64,000 nucleotides of DNA from positions 75,713-139,712 of the forward strand of contig QLIY01000136.1 of assembly GCA_003260075.1 (NCBI GenBank), written 5' to 3'. The translations under genes and the position numbers were made by a program. Origin of the DNA: Phallusia mammillata (lineage: Eukaryota; Chordata; Ascidiacea; Phlebobranchia; Ascidiidae). The notes below the pieces were generated by a model that was not told where the DNA came from, did not search any database, and worked only from the letters and a program-made list of their open reading frames with translations. This document shows, piece by piece, positions 1 through 10,531 of this stretch; within the stretch, counting starts at the first letter, position 1, and each line of letters opens with the position of its first letter.

Positions 1-400
1 GATTGAGATTGTCCTCCCCCACCGTTGTTGCTCTGAGACTGTCCTTGGGATTGAGATTGTCCTCCCCAACCGTTGTTGCTCTGAGACTGTCCTTGGGATT
101 GAGATTGTCCTCCCCAACCGTTGTTGCTCTGAGACTGTCCCTGGGATTGAGATTGTCCGCCCCAACCGTTGTTGCTCTGGGACTGTCCTTGAGATTGAGA
201 TTGACCACCAGATCCACCGTGGTTGCTCTGGGACTGTCCCTGAGATTGAGATTGTCCTCCCCAACCGTTGTTGCTCTGAGACTGTCCTTGGGATTGAGAT
301 TGTCCTCCCCAACCGTTGTTGCTCTGGGACTGTCCTTGTTGTTGGGTTTGACCTCCCCATCCACCGTGATTGCTTTGGGATTGCGACTGACCTTGGCTTT
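1..400 (-). repeat. 48-bp tandem repeat array inside the coding exon
   Basis: Successive 48-bp units are read on the minus strand as codons for a 16-residue Gln/Ser/Asn/Gly/Trp motif. Units near position 200 and 340 diverge, with His-Gly replacing Asn-Asn. No stop codon occurs in the plus-strand frame over the array, so the plus-strand Leu/Ser-rich reading is a shadow. Confidence 0.85.
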
Positions 401-674
401 GATACGATCTTAACTGAACCAGTAGGTCCCGCGTCCTTTTGGAATCTAAACAATAAGCAAAGATATTTTACAAACTATACTGATTGCATACGTTATCCCA
501 ATAGTAGAACCAGAAACAATTATCTAAGAGTTATATTTTTGAACATAATTTCCAATTAACTTTGTGTAAGCATTTCGTGAATGCTAACTTACCCAGTTCT
601 TTTCGCTTAACTTCTGTAAGTGGGGCTGCCATTACAGCTGCACAAAGGCAGACGGCAATAATCACCCTAAACAT
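1..674 (-). CDS. Secreted Gln/Ser/Asn/Gly tandem-repeat protein, 5' part (partial at window edge)
   Basis: Two exons are visible: 674-593 and 445 to beyond position 1. Exon 1 starts at ATG 674-672 and encodes a signal peptide, MFRVIIAVCLCAAVMAAP, followed by a short basic stretch (TEVKRKEL). The donor reads GG|GTAAGT and exon 2 begins after TTTAG; both junctions are in phase 1. Exon 2 encodes DSKRTRDLLVQLRSY and then a low-complexity array whose unit is about NNGWGGQSQSQGQSQS (16 residues, 48 bp), with at least seven units before the window ends. I recognise no family. The sequence shows a secreted, disordered, Gln-rich polymer-like protein. It resembles the 45-bp repeat gene at 3.8-6.5 kb in composition (GWGGQ, SQSQ), but its signal peptide is different, so the two are probably relatives rather than copies. 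A structural, silk-like or matrix role is inference only. Confidence 0.7.
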
Positions 675-3010
675 CTTAATGTTGTCCTATGTCAATCGTT
701 CTGGAAAACGTATTGTTTAGTGCACGTGAAAATATTTGTCAATTAAACTAGCAATAACTCTACATTTGAGGCATATAAAAATGTAGTTAGTCAGCAAAAT
801 TGACAACCTTAAGACGGTTTAGTTGGCGTAGTTTTAAAAAAAATTGAGAATTATTCGAAATCGCATTAAAGCTTTTTCACAAATAGGCGTAAACAGCCTT
901 TATAATGACGCCGTATCTTCTTGCATTGCATTTCATGTTCCTAATTTGCTCACAAATATCTCAGCTAATCACTACATTTGTGCAAAAACGAAGCTAAACC
1001 CTTTGTGAACAAAAACATGCCACATATAAACTTTCGTAATCTGCTGGTGCAGGTCGTTTGGTAACAGTATTTATACGAGCACAGGAACGCAAACGTAACA
1101 AACAGGCCAATATTTACCGAGGAACACAGGATGACTTTTTTTGATTGGCCGCGTAAAATCATTTACGGCGACGCCCGTCTTGATGAGAGAATACACAAGA
1201 CCCGGTGCTTGTCAAATTTAACCTAAGCGCAAAAGGTTTAACTTAGCACACACGTGAAGCTTGGGCTTGGTTCGTGCTTCTTTGGTTTGCTGAAAGTTGT
1301 TTTGTATAAAGGTCGCCTAAGTTGTGGCCAACGTTAATCTTATCTATCAGATGTGACACGTTGAAACCGCCCCGAAAGCAAATCTGGACGACTAAGTTAT
1401 GTGTGTAGACCATAAAGTACATGTCTTGCCCTGTCAAGATTTTCGGCCATTTGTCAAATGTTTTGTTTGATGAAGATCTTCAACAATATTAAATGCTATG
1501 TAGTTCAGCTGAAACCATTCACCAAACACTATTGGCGACAATCACCCGTCAATTTGGAGTTGACAATCATAATTCATCTAAAAATTTTAACAATTAATTA
1601 ATAACTGGATTGGATTTTTAGGATTCAAAACAATTATTCTAGAATACTCAGGTTTTCTACTTCGAACATTTTACGTGTTATAGTACCGATTTCCTACATC
1701 ACAAAGATGCGTTAAAATCCGGAGTTTGTACGTCCAAACCCTCAACCGGGCGCCACACTGTGAAAATAAACTCATGTATACACATGACTGTGCGCGTTAT
1801 CTGGCGAAAGGAACAGTTCAAAGCAATGGTTTTCACTGCCTGCACACCTTACCTGTGAGGCAAGAACAGATTTGCGAAAAAAAAACTTCGCTGCCATTTG
1901 CACCACATGCCAAAACCAATACATGGGACAAACAAAAGCCAATTTATTACAAGATGGAATGTATATCGATCAACAAGGCGGATAAGGGATTTTTGCGTGT
2001 CTAGAGGATAACGCTGGCAAATCATTATTACATCAAACATCCATCCTTACTAAAAAACAAACCGAACATTTCGAATTGTTTTACAGTATCAATCGTTGTT
2101 AAGACACCAATAAGCGGTGAAGACATTTGTGAGGACAAATGGTTATATGACCTATCTACGTCCAATAACATCAAGTGTATCTATTTGAGCTTTGCGAAAC
2201 AATCTGCGTTATTCACCTTTTTTCGATGTCCGAAGCCTTGAATGGTTGATATGTCTTCTGCAGCTGTTTAGCTTTGGTCTCTGTTAAACCTTCTTAATTT
2301 TCTTATTGGCACTATTTGATTTGGCAGTTTGGTAACTGTGTTTAGTACGTTGTAAATATTTTATTGTTTTTCAAGTTTTTGGGGCGACAGCAACTGAAGA
2401 TGCTTTTAAGAGCAAAAATGGCAAAATTAATATTTCTGTTTTGAAAATGAGTGATCAAGCAGATACTAATATATGCCGTGTGTCGCTTAAAGTATTTTTT
2501 GACGGGTAAACCGTTGAGATAGTGGTTTTATTTTTCGAAATCTAAACCGGCATGTCTCAGCAGAATTGCAAATTTGGGGTTTAATTGTGTCAACCGTGTG
2601 TCAAAGTTTAACCGAGGTCATCAAAATTTGTCAACGTTTTGTGTATTTATTTGGTGATCGGAATTCAGTTTTTGAAGCAACATTACATATTACCCATCAT
2701 AAATTTTTTGTTATTAGTCCTAGTTAAATGTGTTGGTTTCTTTAAATAAAAATATTTGATTGTGTTAACACTTATTTCATTTCACAATCGTTTTAAATAT
2801 ATAATGTGCAGTAATGTAATTGTGGTGTGATTGTTTCTGAAACGAATGCACGCTAAGCTAAAGAAATTGCGTCAAAATTAAACTTTCGAAATTGTTTATT
2901 TACTAGCATTTGTTTCTATGTACTGTAGCCAATCTGTCCCTTGACGTTATGCCCTAGTTATTATGATGTACTAACTGCCTGAAATATTTAATACACCCGT
3001 GTGGATTGTA
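675..3010. other. Intergenic, no gene supported
   Basis: This stretch lies upstream of the 1-674 gene and downstream of the 3' end of the 45-bp repeat gene. It is AT-rich. The small open frames (for example 1726-2004 and 1243-1437) have no signal peptide, domain or splice context I can support. A minus-strand polyadenylation signal for the next gene lies at 3040-3035. Confidence 0.5.
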
Positions 3011-3472
3011 TACATAAAATGCCACTACATTTGGTTTATTGTTTACAACACAAAAAAGCGATTAATCGTCGGCTTCTTCAATCAAGTAGTTGGTAATCTT
3101 TCTGAAAAACAACAAACATATATTTATAACAAGTGCCTAATACAATGACTTTCCGATCGCAGCAAGCTTTAAAAAAATGCTTACCATGGTTAATAAGCAT
3201 GCTGAAGTTGGCTTTGTGATTGTCCTTGGAATCCACCTCTGCCGTGTTGTACCTGGCTTTGTGATTGTCCCTGGAATCCACCTCTGCCTTTCTGTACCTG
3301 ACTTTGCGATTGTCCTTGGTATCCACCTCTGCCCCAACCTTTCTGTACCTGGCTTTGTGATTGTCCCTGGAATCCACCTCTGCCGTGTTGTACCTGGCTT
3401 TGTGATTGTCCTTGAAATCCACCTCTGCCGTTTTGTACCTGGCTTTGCGATTGTCCTTGAAATCCACCTCTG
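2824..3472 (-). pseudogene. Duplicate 3' end of the 45-bp repeat gene (probable second haplotype)
   Basis: This segment repeats 3484 to about 4130 with small differences. It carries the last Gly-Gln-Ser repeat units, the stop codon TAA at 3192-3190, a donor just after the stop, an acceptor before AAAGATTACC near 3100 and an AATAAA at 3040-3035. It ends in a run of ten C (3473-3482), after which the same sequence restarts. The shape fits two unmerged alleles better than a real tandem gene, but a real duplication is not excluded. Confidence 0.6.
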
Positions 3473-3855
3473 CCCCCCCCCCGTGTGATTGTTTCTGAAA
3501 CGAATGCACGCTAAGCTAAAGAAATTGCGTTAAAATTAAACTTTCAAAATTGTTTATTTACTTGCATTTTTTTCTATGTACTGTAGCCAATCTGTCCCTT
3601 GACGTTATGCCCTAGTTATATGATGTACTAACTGCCTGTAATATTTAATACACCCGTGTGGATTGTATACTTAAAATGCCACTACATTTGGTTTATTGTT
3701 TACAACACACAAAAAAGCGATTGATCGTCGGCTTCTTCAATCAAGTAGTTGGTAATCTTTCTGAAAAACAACAAATATATATTTATAACAAGTGCCTAAT
3801 GCAATAACTTTCCGTTTTATAATCGCAGCAAGCTTTAAAAAAATGCTTACCATGG

Positions 3856-6542
3856 TTAATAGGCATGTTGAAGTTGGCTTTGCGATTGTCCCTGGAATCC
3901 ACCTCTGCCTTTTTGTACCTGGCTTTGCGATTGTCCCTGGAATCCACCTCTGCCGTGTTGTACCTGGCTTTGCGATTGTCCCTGGAATCCACCTCTGCCT
4001 TTCTGTACCTGGCTTTGCGATTGTCCTTGGTATCCACCTCTGCCCCAACCTTTCTGTACCTGGCTTTGTGATTGTCCCTGGAATCCACCTCTGCCGTTTT
4101 GTACCTGGCTTTGCGATTGTCCCTGGAATCCACCTCTGCCTTTTTGCAATTGGCTTTGTGATTGTCCCTGGAATCCGCCTCTGCCTTTTTGTACCTGGCT
4201 TTGCGATTGTCCCTGGAATCCACCATAGCCGTGTTGCATTTGACTTTGCGCCTGTTGTTGGGCTCCATTATTGCCAGCCTGTGCTTGTTGCTGGGATTGG
4301 AACTGGCCATTGCGTTTGTGCCAGCTATGCTGGTGTTGGGCTTGCATTTGAAAACCTCCGCCATGTCCTCCATGACCATAACCCATTTGGACCTGCATTT
4401 GGTGTTGCGAACCTCCGCCGCGTCCGGATTGGGATTGACTTTGTGCTTGAGACTGGTGCATGCCACCCCCACCATAACCCATTTGACTTTGCGATTGAGC
4501 TTGCGACTGACGTCCACCTCTACCCCTTTGACTTTGGGCTTGACCTTGGAACTGGAATCCAAACATTCGCTTTGCTAACAACTGACTTTGTGATTGTGAC
4601 TGCTTTTGGGCCTGACCAAGTATTCCTGCGTGGCCTTGCAATTGATTCTGATGCTGACCCCCCCCCCTCCCTGGAATCCACCTCTGCCGTGTTGTACCTG
4701 GCTTTGCGATTGTCCTTGGTATCCACCTCTGCCCCAACCCTTCTGTAACTGGCTTTGTGATTGTCCCCCCCCCCCCCTTGACCTTGGAACTGGAATCCAA
4801 ACATTCGCTTTGCTAACAACTGACCTTGTGATTGTGACTGCTTTTGGGCCTGACCAAACATTCCTGCGTGACCTTGCAATTGATTCTGCTGCTGATGTTG
4901 GATTTGGCTGCCCCAGCCTTGCCCCTGGGATTGTCCTTGCGACTGGCCCTGTCCGCTCCATCCTTGTCCCTGGGATTGTCCTTGTGTCTGTCCTTGGCCA
5001 CCCCATCCCTGTCCTTGAGACTGACCTTGTGACTGGCCCTGTCCGCCGTGTCCTTGTACCTGGGACTGTCCTTGCGATTGCCCTTGTCCGCCGTGTCCTT
5101 GTCCCTGGGACTGTCCTTGCGATTGGCCCTGTCCGCCGTGTCCTTGTCCCTGGGATTGTCCTTGCGACTGCCCTTGTCCGCCATGGCCTTGTCCCTGGGA
5201 TTGTCCTTGCGATTGGCCTTGTCCGCCGTGTCCTTGTCCCTGCGACTGTCCTTGAGACTGCCCTTGTCCGCCGTGGCCCCCCCCCCCCCGTTGGATTTGA
5301 CCGCCCCATCCCTGTCCCTGGGATTGTCCTTGTGACTGTCCTTGACCACCCCATCCCTGTCCCTGGGACTGTCCTTGCGATTGGCCCTGTCCGCCGTGTG
5401 CTTGTCCCTGGGACTGTCCTTGCGACTGTGCCTGTCCACCGTGGCCTTGTCCCTGCGATTGGCCTTGGGACTGTCCTTGACCGCCGTGTCCTTGTCCCTG
5501 GGATTGTCCTTGCGATTGGCCCTGTCCGCCGTGTCCTTGTCCCTGGGATTGTCCTTGAGACTGGCCTTGTCCACCGTGGCCTTGTCCCTGGGATTGTCCT
5601 TGCGATTGGCCCTGTCCGCCGTGTCCCTGTCCCTGGGATTGTCCTTGCGACTGGCCCTGTCCGCCCCATCCTTGCCCTTGGGATTGTCCTTGAGACTGAC
5701 CCTGTCCGCCCCATCCTTGCCCTTGGGATTGTCCTTGAGACTGACCCTGTCCGCCCCATCCTTGCCCTTGGGATTGTCCTTGAGACTGACCCTGTCCGCC
5801 CCATCCTTGCCCTTGGGATTGTCCTTGCGACTGACCCTGTCCGCCCCATCCTTGCCCTTGGGACTGTCCTTGCGACTGGCCCTGTCCGCCCCATCCTTGC
5901 CCCTGGGATTGGCCTTGCGCCTGTCCCTGTCCACCAGGCATATATGGAACACGCGGTGGGACCCATTTGGGCCAAAGTTTTGGATTTACCCACTTTTTGT
6001 CCAATTCTAAAAACATAATCAGCAATTAGAAGAGTTGGAATAAAAATTGGAACAAGCCAAGGTTGTAAGTTGTTGTAAGTTATTCATGTCTTTATCTATA
6101 AACTGTTATAAATTGTCAGAGCAAATTACGACTGGTGCTGTTAGTATGTTTGTTGCCTGTAGTGATTTATCCGACTGCTTAGTGTGGTGTAATATTCATG
6201 ACAATGTTCGTGCCATTTGGAAATAATAACGTCGTTACAAATGCTACATTGCATTAAAGCTCTTTAATGCGCATGCAAAACCCAAACCTTGTTCATCGTT
6301 GGCGCTTCGTTTTTCTGAAAGAAAAGTACAGGGCTAAAACTTAAAATAATAATAAAAAAAGTTTGAAATATCACAATTTATTTTTTCCATATCCAATTGC
6401 GACGTACAAAAAGCTTACCATCAGTGTCATTTTATATTAATTAAGCAAATTGCGACAAAAAACATGTTCACTCACCAAGAGGCGCTGCAAACGCAAAAGC
6501 AACCAGAAGAGCGAAAATTGCAAGTTTCATTCTTGCTGCCAT
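3856..6542 (-). CDS. Secreted Gly/Gln/Ser tandem-repeat protein, copy 1
   Basis: Exons are 6542-6476, 6314-6288 and 6006-3856; the first two junctions are GT-AG and in phase 1. Exon 1 is a signal peptide (MAARMKLAIFALLVAFAFA, cleavage near AAP). Exon 2 is only 27 bases and supplies EKRSANDEQ, which with the KR pair suggests a propeptide processed by a furin-type protease. Exon 3 opens with a conserved ELDKKWVNPKLWPKWVP segment. A long array of 15-residue units follows (about GQGWGGQGQSQGQSQ, with W often replaced by H), then a linker with LAKRMFGFQFQGQ, and a second array of units like GRGGFQGQSQSQVQK. It ends QLQHAY and TAA (3858-3856). A donor follows the stop by a few bases, so the 3' UTR is probably spliced. 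Poly-C runs at about 4660, 4764 and 5277 interrupt or partly repeat the exon, so length and unit number are unreliable. The family is unknown to me; an extracellular fibre, gel or adhesive role is inference from composition. Confidence 0.7.
3870..4245 (-). repeat. 45-bp tandem repeat array (second array)
   Basis: Units of 45 bp encode motifs like GRGGFQGQSQSQVQK. This array differs from the first by Phe in place of the second Gly and by Val-Gln-Lys endings. The duplicate copy is at about 3205-3472. Confidence 0.8.
4890..5940 (-). repeat. 45-bp tandem repeat array (first array)
   Basis: About twenty or more 45-bp units are read on the minus strand as Gly-Gln-Ser motifs. A block with CCCCATCC on the plus strand (encoding GWGG) and a block with CCGTGTCC or CCGTGGCC (encoding GHGG) alternate along the array. 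A run of C at about 5277-5289 lies inside it and marks a probable join. The array is almost free of stop codons in several frames on both strands. Confidence 0.85.
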
Positions 6543-6679
6543 GATTTCGTGAACTAACTAACAATCAAAACTTCTAAAAACAAGGTAACATTAAAAATCG
6601 TCTTATTCTTAAACAAATGTCTAATTTTAGTTTTTCCTAGGTGTAGTCCTGGTATACGTAATTGAGTATGGGGGGGGGG

Positions 6680-7656
6680 GTCCCTGGGATTGTCCTTGTG
6701 ATTGGCCCTGTCCACCGTGTCCTTGTCCTTGCGATTGGCCTTGGGACTGCCCTTGTCCGCCGTGTCCTTGTCCTTGCGATTGGCCCTGGGACTGCCCTTG
6801 TCCGCCGTGTCCTTGTCCTTGTGATTGGCCCTGAGACTGTCCTTGTCCGCCGTGGCCTTGTCCCTGCGACTGTCCTTGAGACTGGCCCTGTCCGCCCCAT
6901 CCCTGCCCCTGGGATTGTCCTTTAGACTGGCCCTGTCCGCCCCATCCTTGCCCCTGCGATTGTCCTTGAGACTGGCCCTGTCCGCCCCATCCTTGCCCCT
7001 GCGATTGTCCTTGAGACTGTCCCTGACCACCCCACCCTTGACCCTGGGATTGGCCTTGCTCCTGTCCCTGTCCACCAGACACATATGGAACACGCAATGG
7101 GACCCATTTGGGCCAAAGTTTTGGATTTACCCACTTTTTCTCCAATTCTAAAAACAGAATCAGCATTTGGATTAGTTAAAAAAAAAATTAAAAATTAGAA
7201 CTAAGCCAAGGTTGTAACCTGTTGTTTAAAAGTAATGTATGTCTTTATTTAAAAACTGTTTGATTGGTTTGTTGCCTGCATGTTATATAAATTTATCCCA
7301 CTGGTTACTGTGGTGTAATGTTCATAAAATATTCGTGCCATTTTGCAAATAATAACGTCGTTACAAATGCTACAATAAATTAAATCTGGTTAATGCGCAT
7401 CCAAACGTTTAAACCCAAACCTTGTTCATCGTTGACGCTTCGTTTTTCTGAAAGAAAAGTACATGGCTTGAACTTAAAATAATAATATAAACTGTTCGAA
7501 ATATTACATGTCTTCATAATCAATAGCGACAAACAATTACGTTCAGTATTACTATATAAACAAATTGTGATAAAAATATGTTTACTCACCAAGAGGTGCG
7601 GCAAACGCCAAAGCAATCAGAAAAGCAAAAATTGCAAGTTTCATTCTTGCTGCCAT
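6680..7656 (-). CDS. Secreted Gly/Gln/Ser tandem-repeat protein, copy 2 (3' end lost at a join)
   Basis: Exons are 7656-7590, 7447-7421 and 7147 to about 6680. The structure is the same as copy 1: exon lengths of 67 and 27 bases, the same phases, a signal peptide (MAARMKLAIFAFLIALAFA), EKRSVNDEQ, then ELEKKWVNPKLWPKW and the 15-residue repeats. It differs from copy 1 at several residues (PLRVPYVS instead of PPRVPYMP). The array stops at a run of G at about 6670-6679, after which the sequence continues into the 5' flank of copy 1. It may be a tandem paralogue or the other allele. Introns and flanks are similar but not identical, and I cannot decide between the two. Confidence 0.65.
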
Positions 7657-9203
7657 GATTTCGTTAAACTTAACCAAAACTTCTAAAAAATTCAACAAGG
7701 TAGCGTTAATAATCGTCTTATTCTTATTCAAATGTCTAACTTTACTTTTCAAGTGCAGCCCTGCTATAACTATGGATTAACTGAAAAGCGTAACTGAATG
7801 CATAAACCTGCTCCGGTAAGCGTTCATTGGCACTTTGGAGAATAAGGTGAAATCCTTGCAATATATATGTTTTCGCTAGCGGTTTGCGACGCCCATGCTC
7901 CATTGTATTAGTCGGCAAACACCTGCACAATAGACCCCGGACATTACAAACTAAGTTTGAACATCAAAGGAAAATGTTAAACAGCGAACCGCATGTGAAA
8001 TTTTTCAAGTCACGTGTTTAGATGACGTAAAACAGTACTGCGTAACTGAAGTGTTCCGTGCAAAGTTGCGGGGTTTGCAGTGTAGCTTTAGTCTATTTTT
8101 TTTATCTTATATCCATAACACATTTAAATGTGAAAACAAACGGACCATTACAGTAGATGTGCTCACAAAACAATTGTTTTTAACATAAATTAATGCAGAG
8201 CACTTACGTACCTCTAAATTTAGTGACATTTTCTGTTTATGTGTGTCGCAGAGTTTGAAAACTGTGCACACAAACTCAGGTTATCCAAAGGTTAGATTTG
8301 GCGTCTATGGGGGGGGGGTTCCATTGTATTAGTCGGCAAACACATGCACAATAGACCCCCGGACATGACAAACTAAGTTTGTACATCAAAGGGAAATATA
8401 AAACAGCGAACCGCATGTGAAATTCTCCAGGTCACGTGATTAGATGACTCAAAGCAGTACCGCGTAACTGGAGTGTTCCGTGCAACGATGCTGGGTTTGC
8501 AGAAATGTAACTTCTGTTTCTTTTTATTATATATCCAATATACATTTAAACGTGAAAACAACCGGGCCATTGTAATGGTTATGCTCACAAAAAAACAAAT
8601 ATTTTTAACACGAATTAATGCAGAACGTAAGCACTTACGTACCTAAATTTACTGAAATTTTCTCTTTATATGTGTCGCAGAGTTTGAAAAACTGTGTACA
8701 AACTCGTGTTATCCAAAGGTTCGATTTGGTGTCTATTATGAGTAGTACAATAAACTTAAATACTTCAAAATTATTAATTCGGGGCAATTTGTTGCGATAG
8801 GTATATCTTGTATACAGATTAACAAAGTATTACACGAAAGGCATTTTTTTCAATTTTGACATTATCAGCGTTAACTGGAGTTTTTTTGTTTGTTTTATAT
8901 AGCTGACAATTGCCGATTTGATAGAATAAGTTTGGCAAACCGAATATTCGGTACATCTCAAGTTAAATCGTAGGAAAAAAGATTGACTTGCAAGTATATG
9001 AATAGAAAGATCGTGATATTAGCAAAAAATACACGTTTTACACTTTACATTTAAATGATCCGATTTTGAACGAATCGCACCAAAATGTTTGTCGAAACGG
9101 GATCTGTGTAAAAATAGCCGATTCAGCCGAATAAGTTTGGCAAACCGAATATTCGATATATCTCCAGTTAAATCGTAGGAAAAAAGCTTGACTTGCAAGT
9201 ATA

Positions 9204-9270
<67 letters not shown>
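9204..9270. repeat. Poly-G run, 67 bases
   Basis: An uninterrupted G run joins two unrelated-looking flanks. Together with the similar runs elsewhere I read it as an assembly or sequencing artefact, not a genomic repeat. Confidence 0.75.
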
Positions 9271-9271
<1 letters not shown>

Positions 9272-10465
9272 GAATATTGGAAATATTCTTTTTTCCTTCT
9301 GTAACTTTAATTGTTTGCTTTACAAGTGGTGCTGGTATAAACGTTTTTGTACAAGAAACAAAACCGCTGTTGCACGGTCCCAACAAGTATGAAACAAAAT
9401 GCAGTACTGGCCTTTCAGGTATCATTTAAATGCCAGGAAGTCACTGTTTCACGTAGGCGGGTTTTGACGAGTGCTTTACGACTGCAAACAAACAGGCGTT
9501 CATCTTGTCGTGCCCGGAAAACAATCATGATTTGACGAAAACTGTGTCCGACTGATTGCTGTTTGCTTTCCAGGCGGAGTTGCCATTTCAAGTTAGTCCT
9601 CATAACGACGTCTTGTTTGAAAAGCAAAGTTCGAAGGACCCATGTAGAACAAGGGAACGCCCTAAGCAGCGTAATTAAAGCGGGAAAAGAGCAAATAATT
9701 TATGTGCGTCGCCGGAAGAAAGGAATGGGCATGATTCTTGGGCGTCGAAAATATGATTTCTTAGGAATACACCTGCATTTTNACTGCGTAACTGAAGTGT
9801 TCCGTGCAAAGTTGCGGGGTTTGCAGTGTAGCTTTAGTCTATTTTTTTTATCTTATATCCATAACACATTTAAATGTGAAAACAAACGGACCATTACAGT
9901 AGATGTGCTCACAAAACAATTGTTTTTAACATAAATTAATGCAGAGCACTTACGTACCTCTAAATTTAGTGACATTTTCTGTTTATGTGTGTCGCAGAGT
10001 TTGAAAACTGTGCACACAAACTCAGGTTATCCAAAGGTTAGATTTGGCGTCTATCATGAGTAGTACAATAAACCAAAATACTTCAAAATTATTTATTTTA
10101 GTCAATTTATTACGATAGATTTAACAAAGTATTCTACGAAATGCAGTTTTTTTTAATTTTGTCATTGTCAGCGTTAACTAAAGTTTTTTTTAGCTGCTTT
10201 TCAAGAAACCACATAGATGTTGGAAAAAAGATTGACTTACAAGTATATAAATAGAATGATTGTAACATTAACTGTTTGCTTTTCGCGTGATACTGATAAA
10301 AAACGTTTTTGTACAAGAAACAGAAACCGGTGTTGCATGGTCCCAACAAGTATGTAGCAAAATGCAGTCGCCTTTCAGGAATCAAGTAAAATGTCAGGGA
10401 GTCACAGTTTTACGTAGGCTGGTTTTGACGAGTGCTTTACGACTGCAAACAAACAGGCGTTCGTC

Positions 10466-10467
<2 letters not shown>

Positions 10468-10530
<63 letters not shown>
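10468..10530. repeat. Poly-C run, 63 bases
   Basis: An uninterrupted C run replaces a stretch that is present in the related sequence at 9503-9530, between the GCGTTCATCTTG-like left flank and GATTTGACGAAA. This shows that the run stands in for normal sequence. Confidence 0.75.

Positions 10531-10531
<1 letters not shown>

Noticed and set aside
3..413. Plus-strand Leu/Ser/Arg-rich frame over the 48-bp array
   Set aside because: It is the antisense shadow of the Gln-rich coding array; signal peptide and splice sites are on the minus strand.
4575..6018. Arg/Thr-rich, Lys/Asp-rich and Val/Leu/Pro-rich long frames over the 45-bp array
   Set aside because: They are alternative frames of the same repeat. 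None joins in phase to the signal peptide exon.
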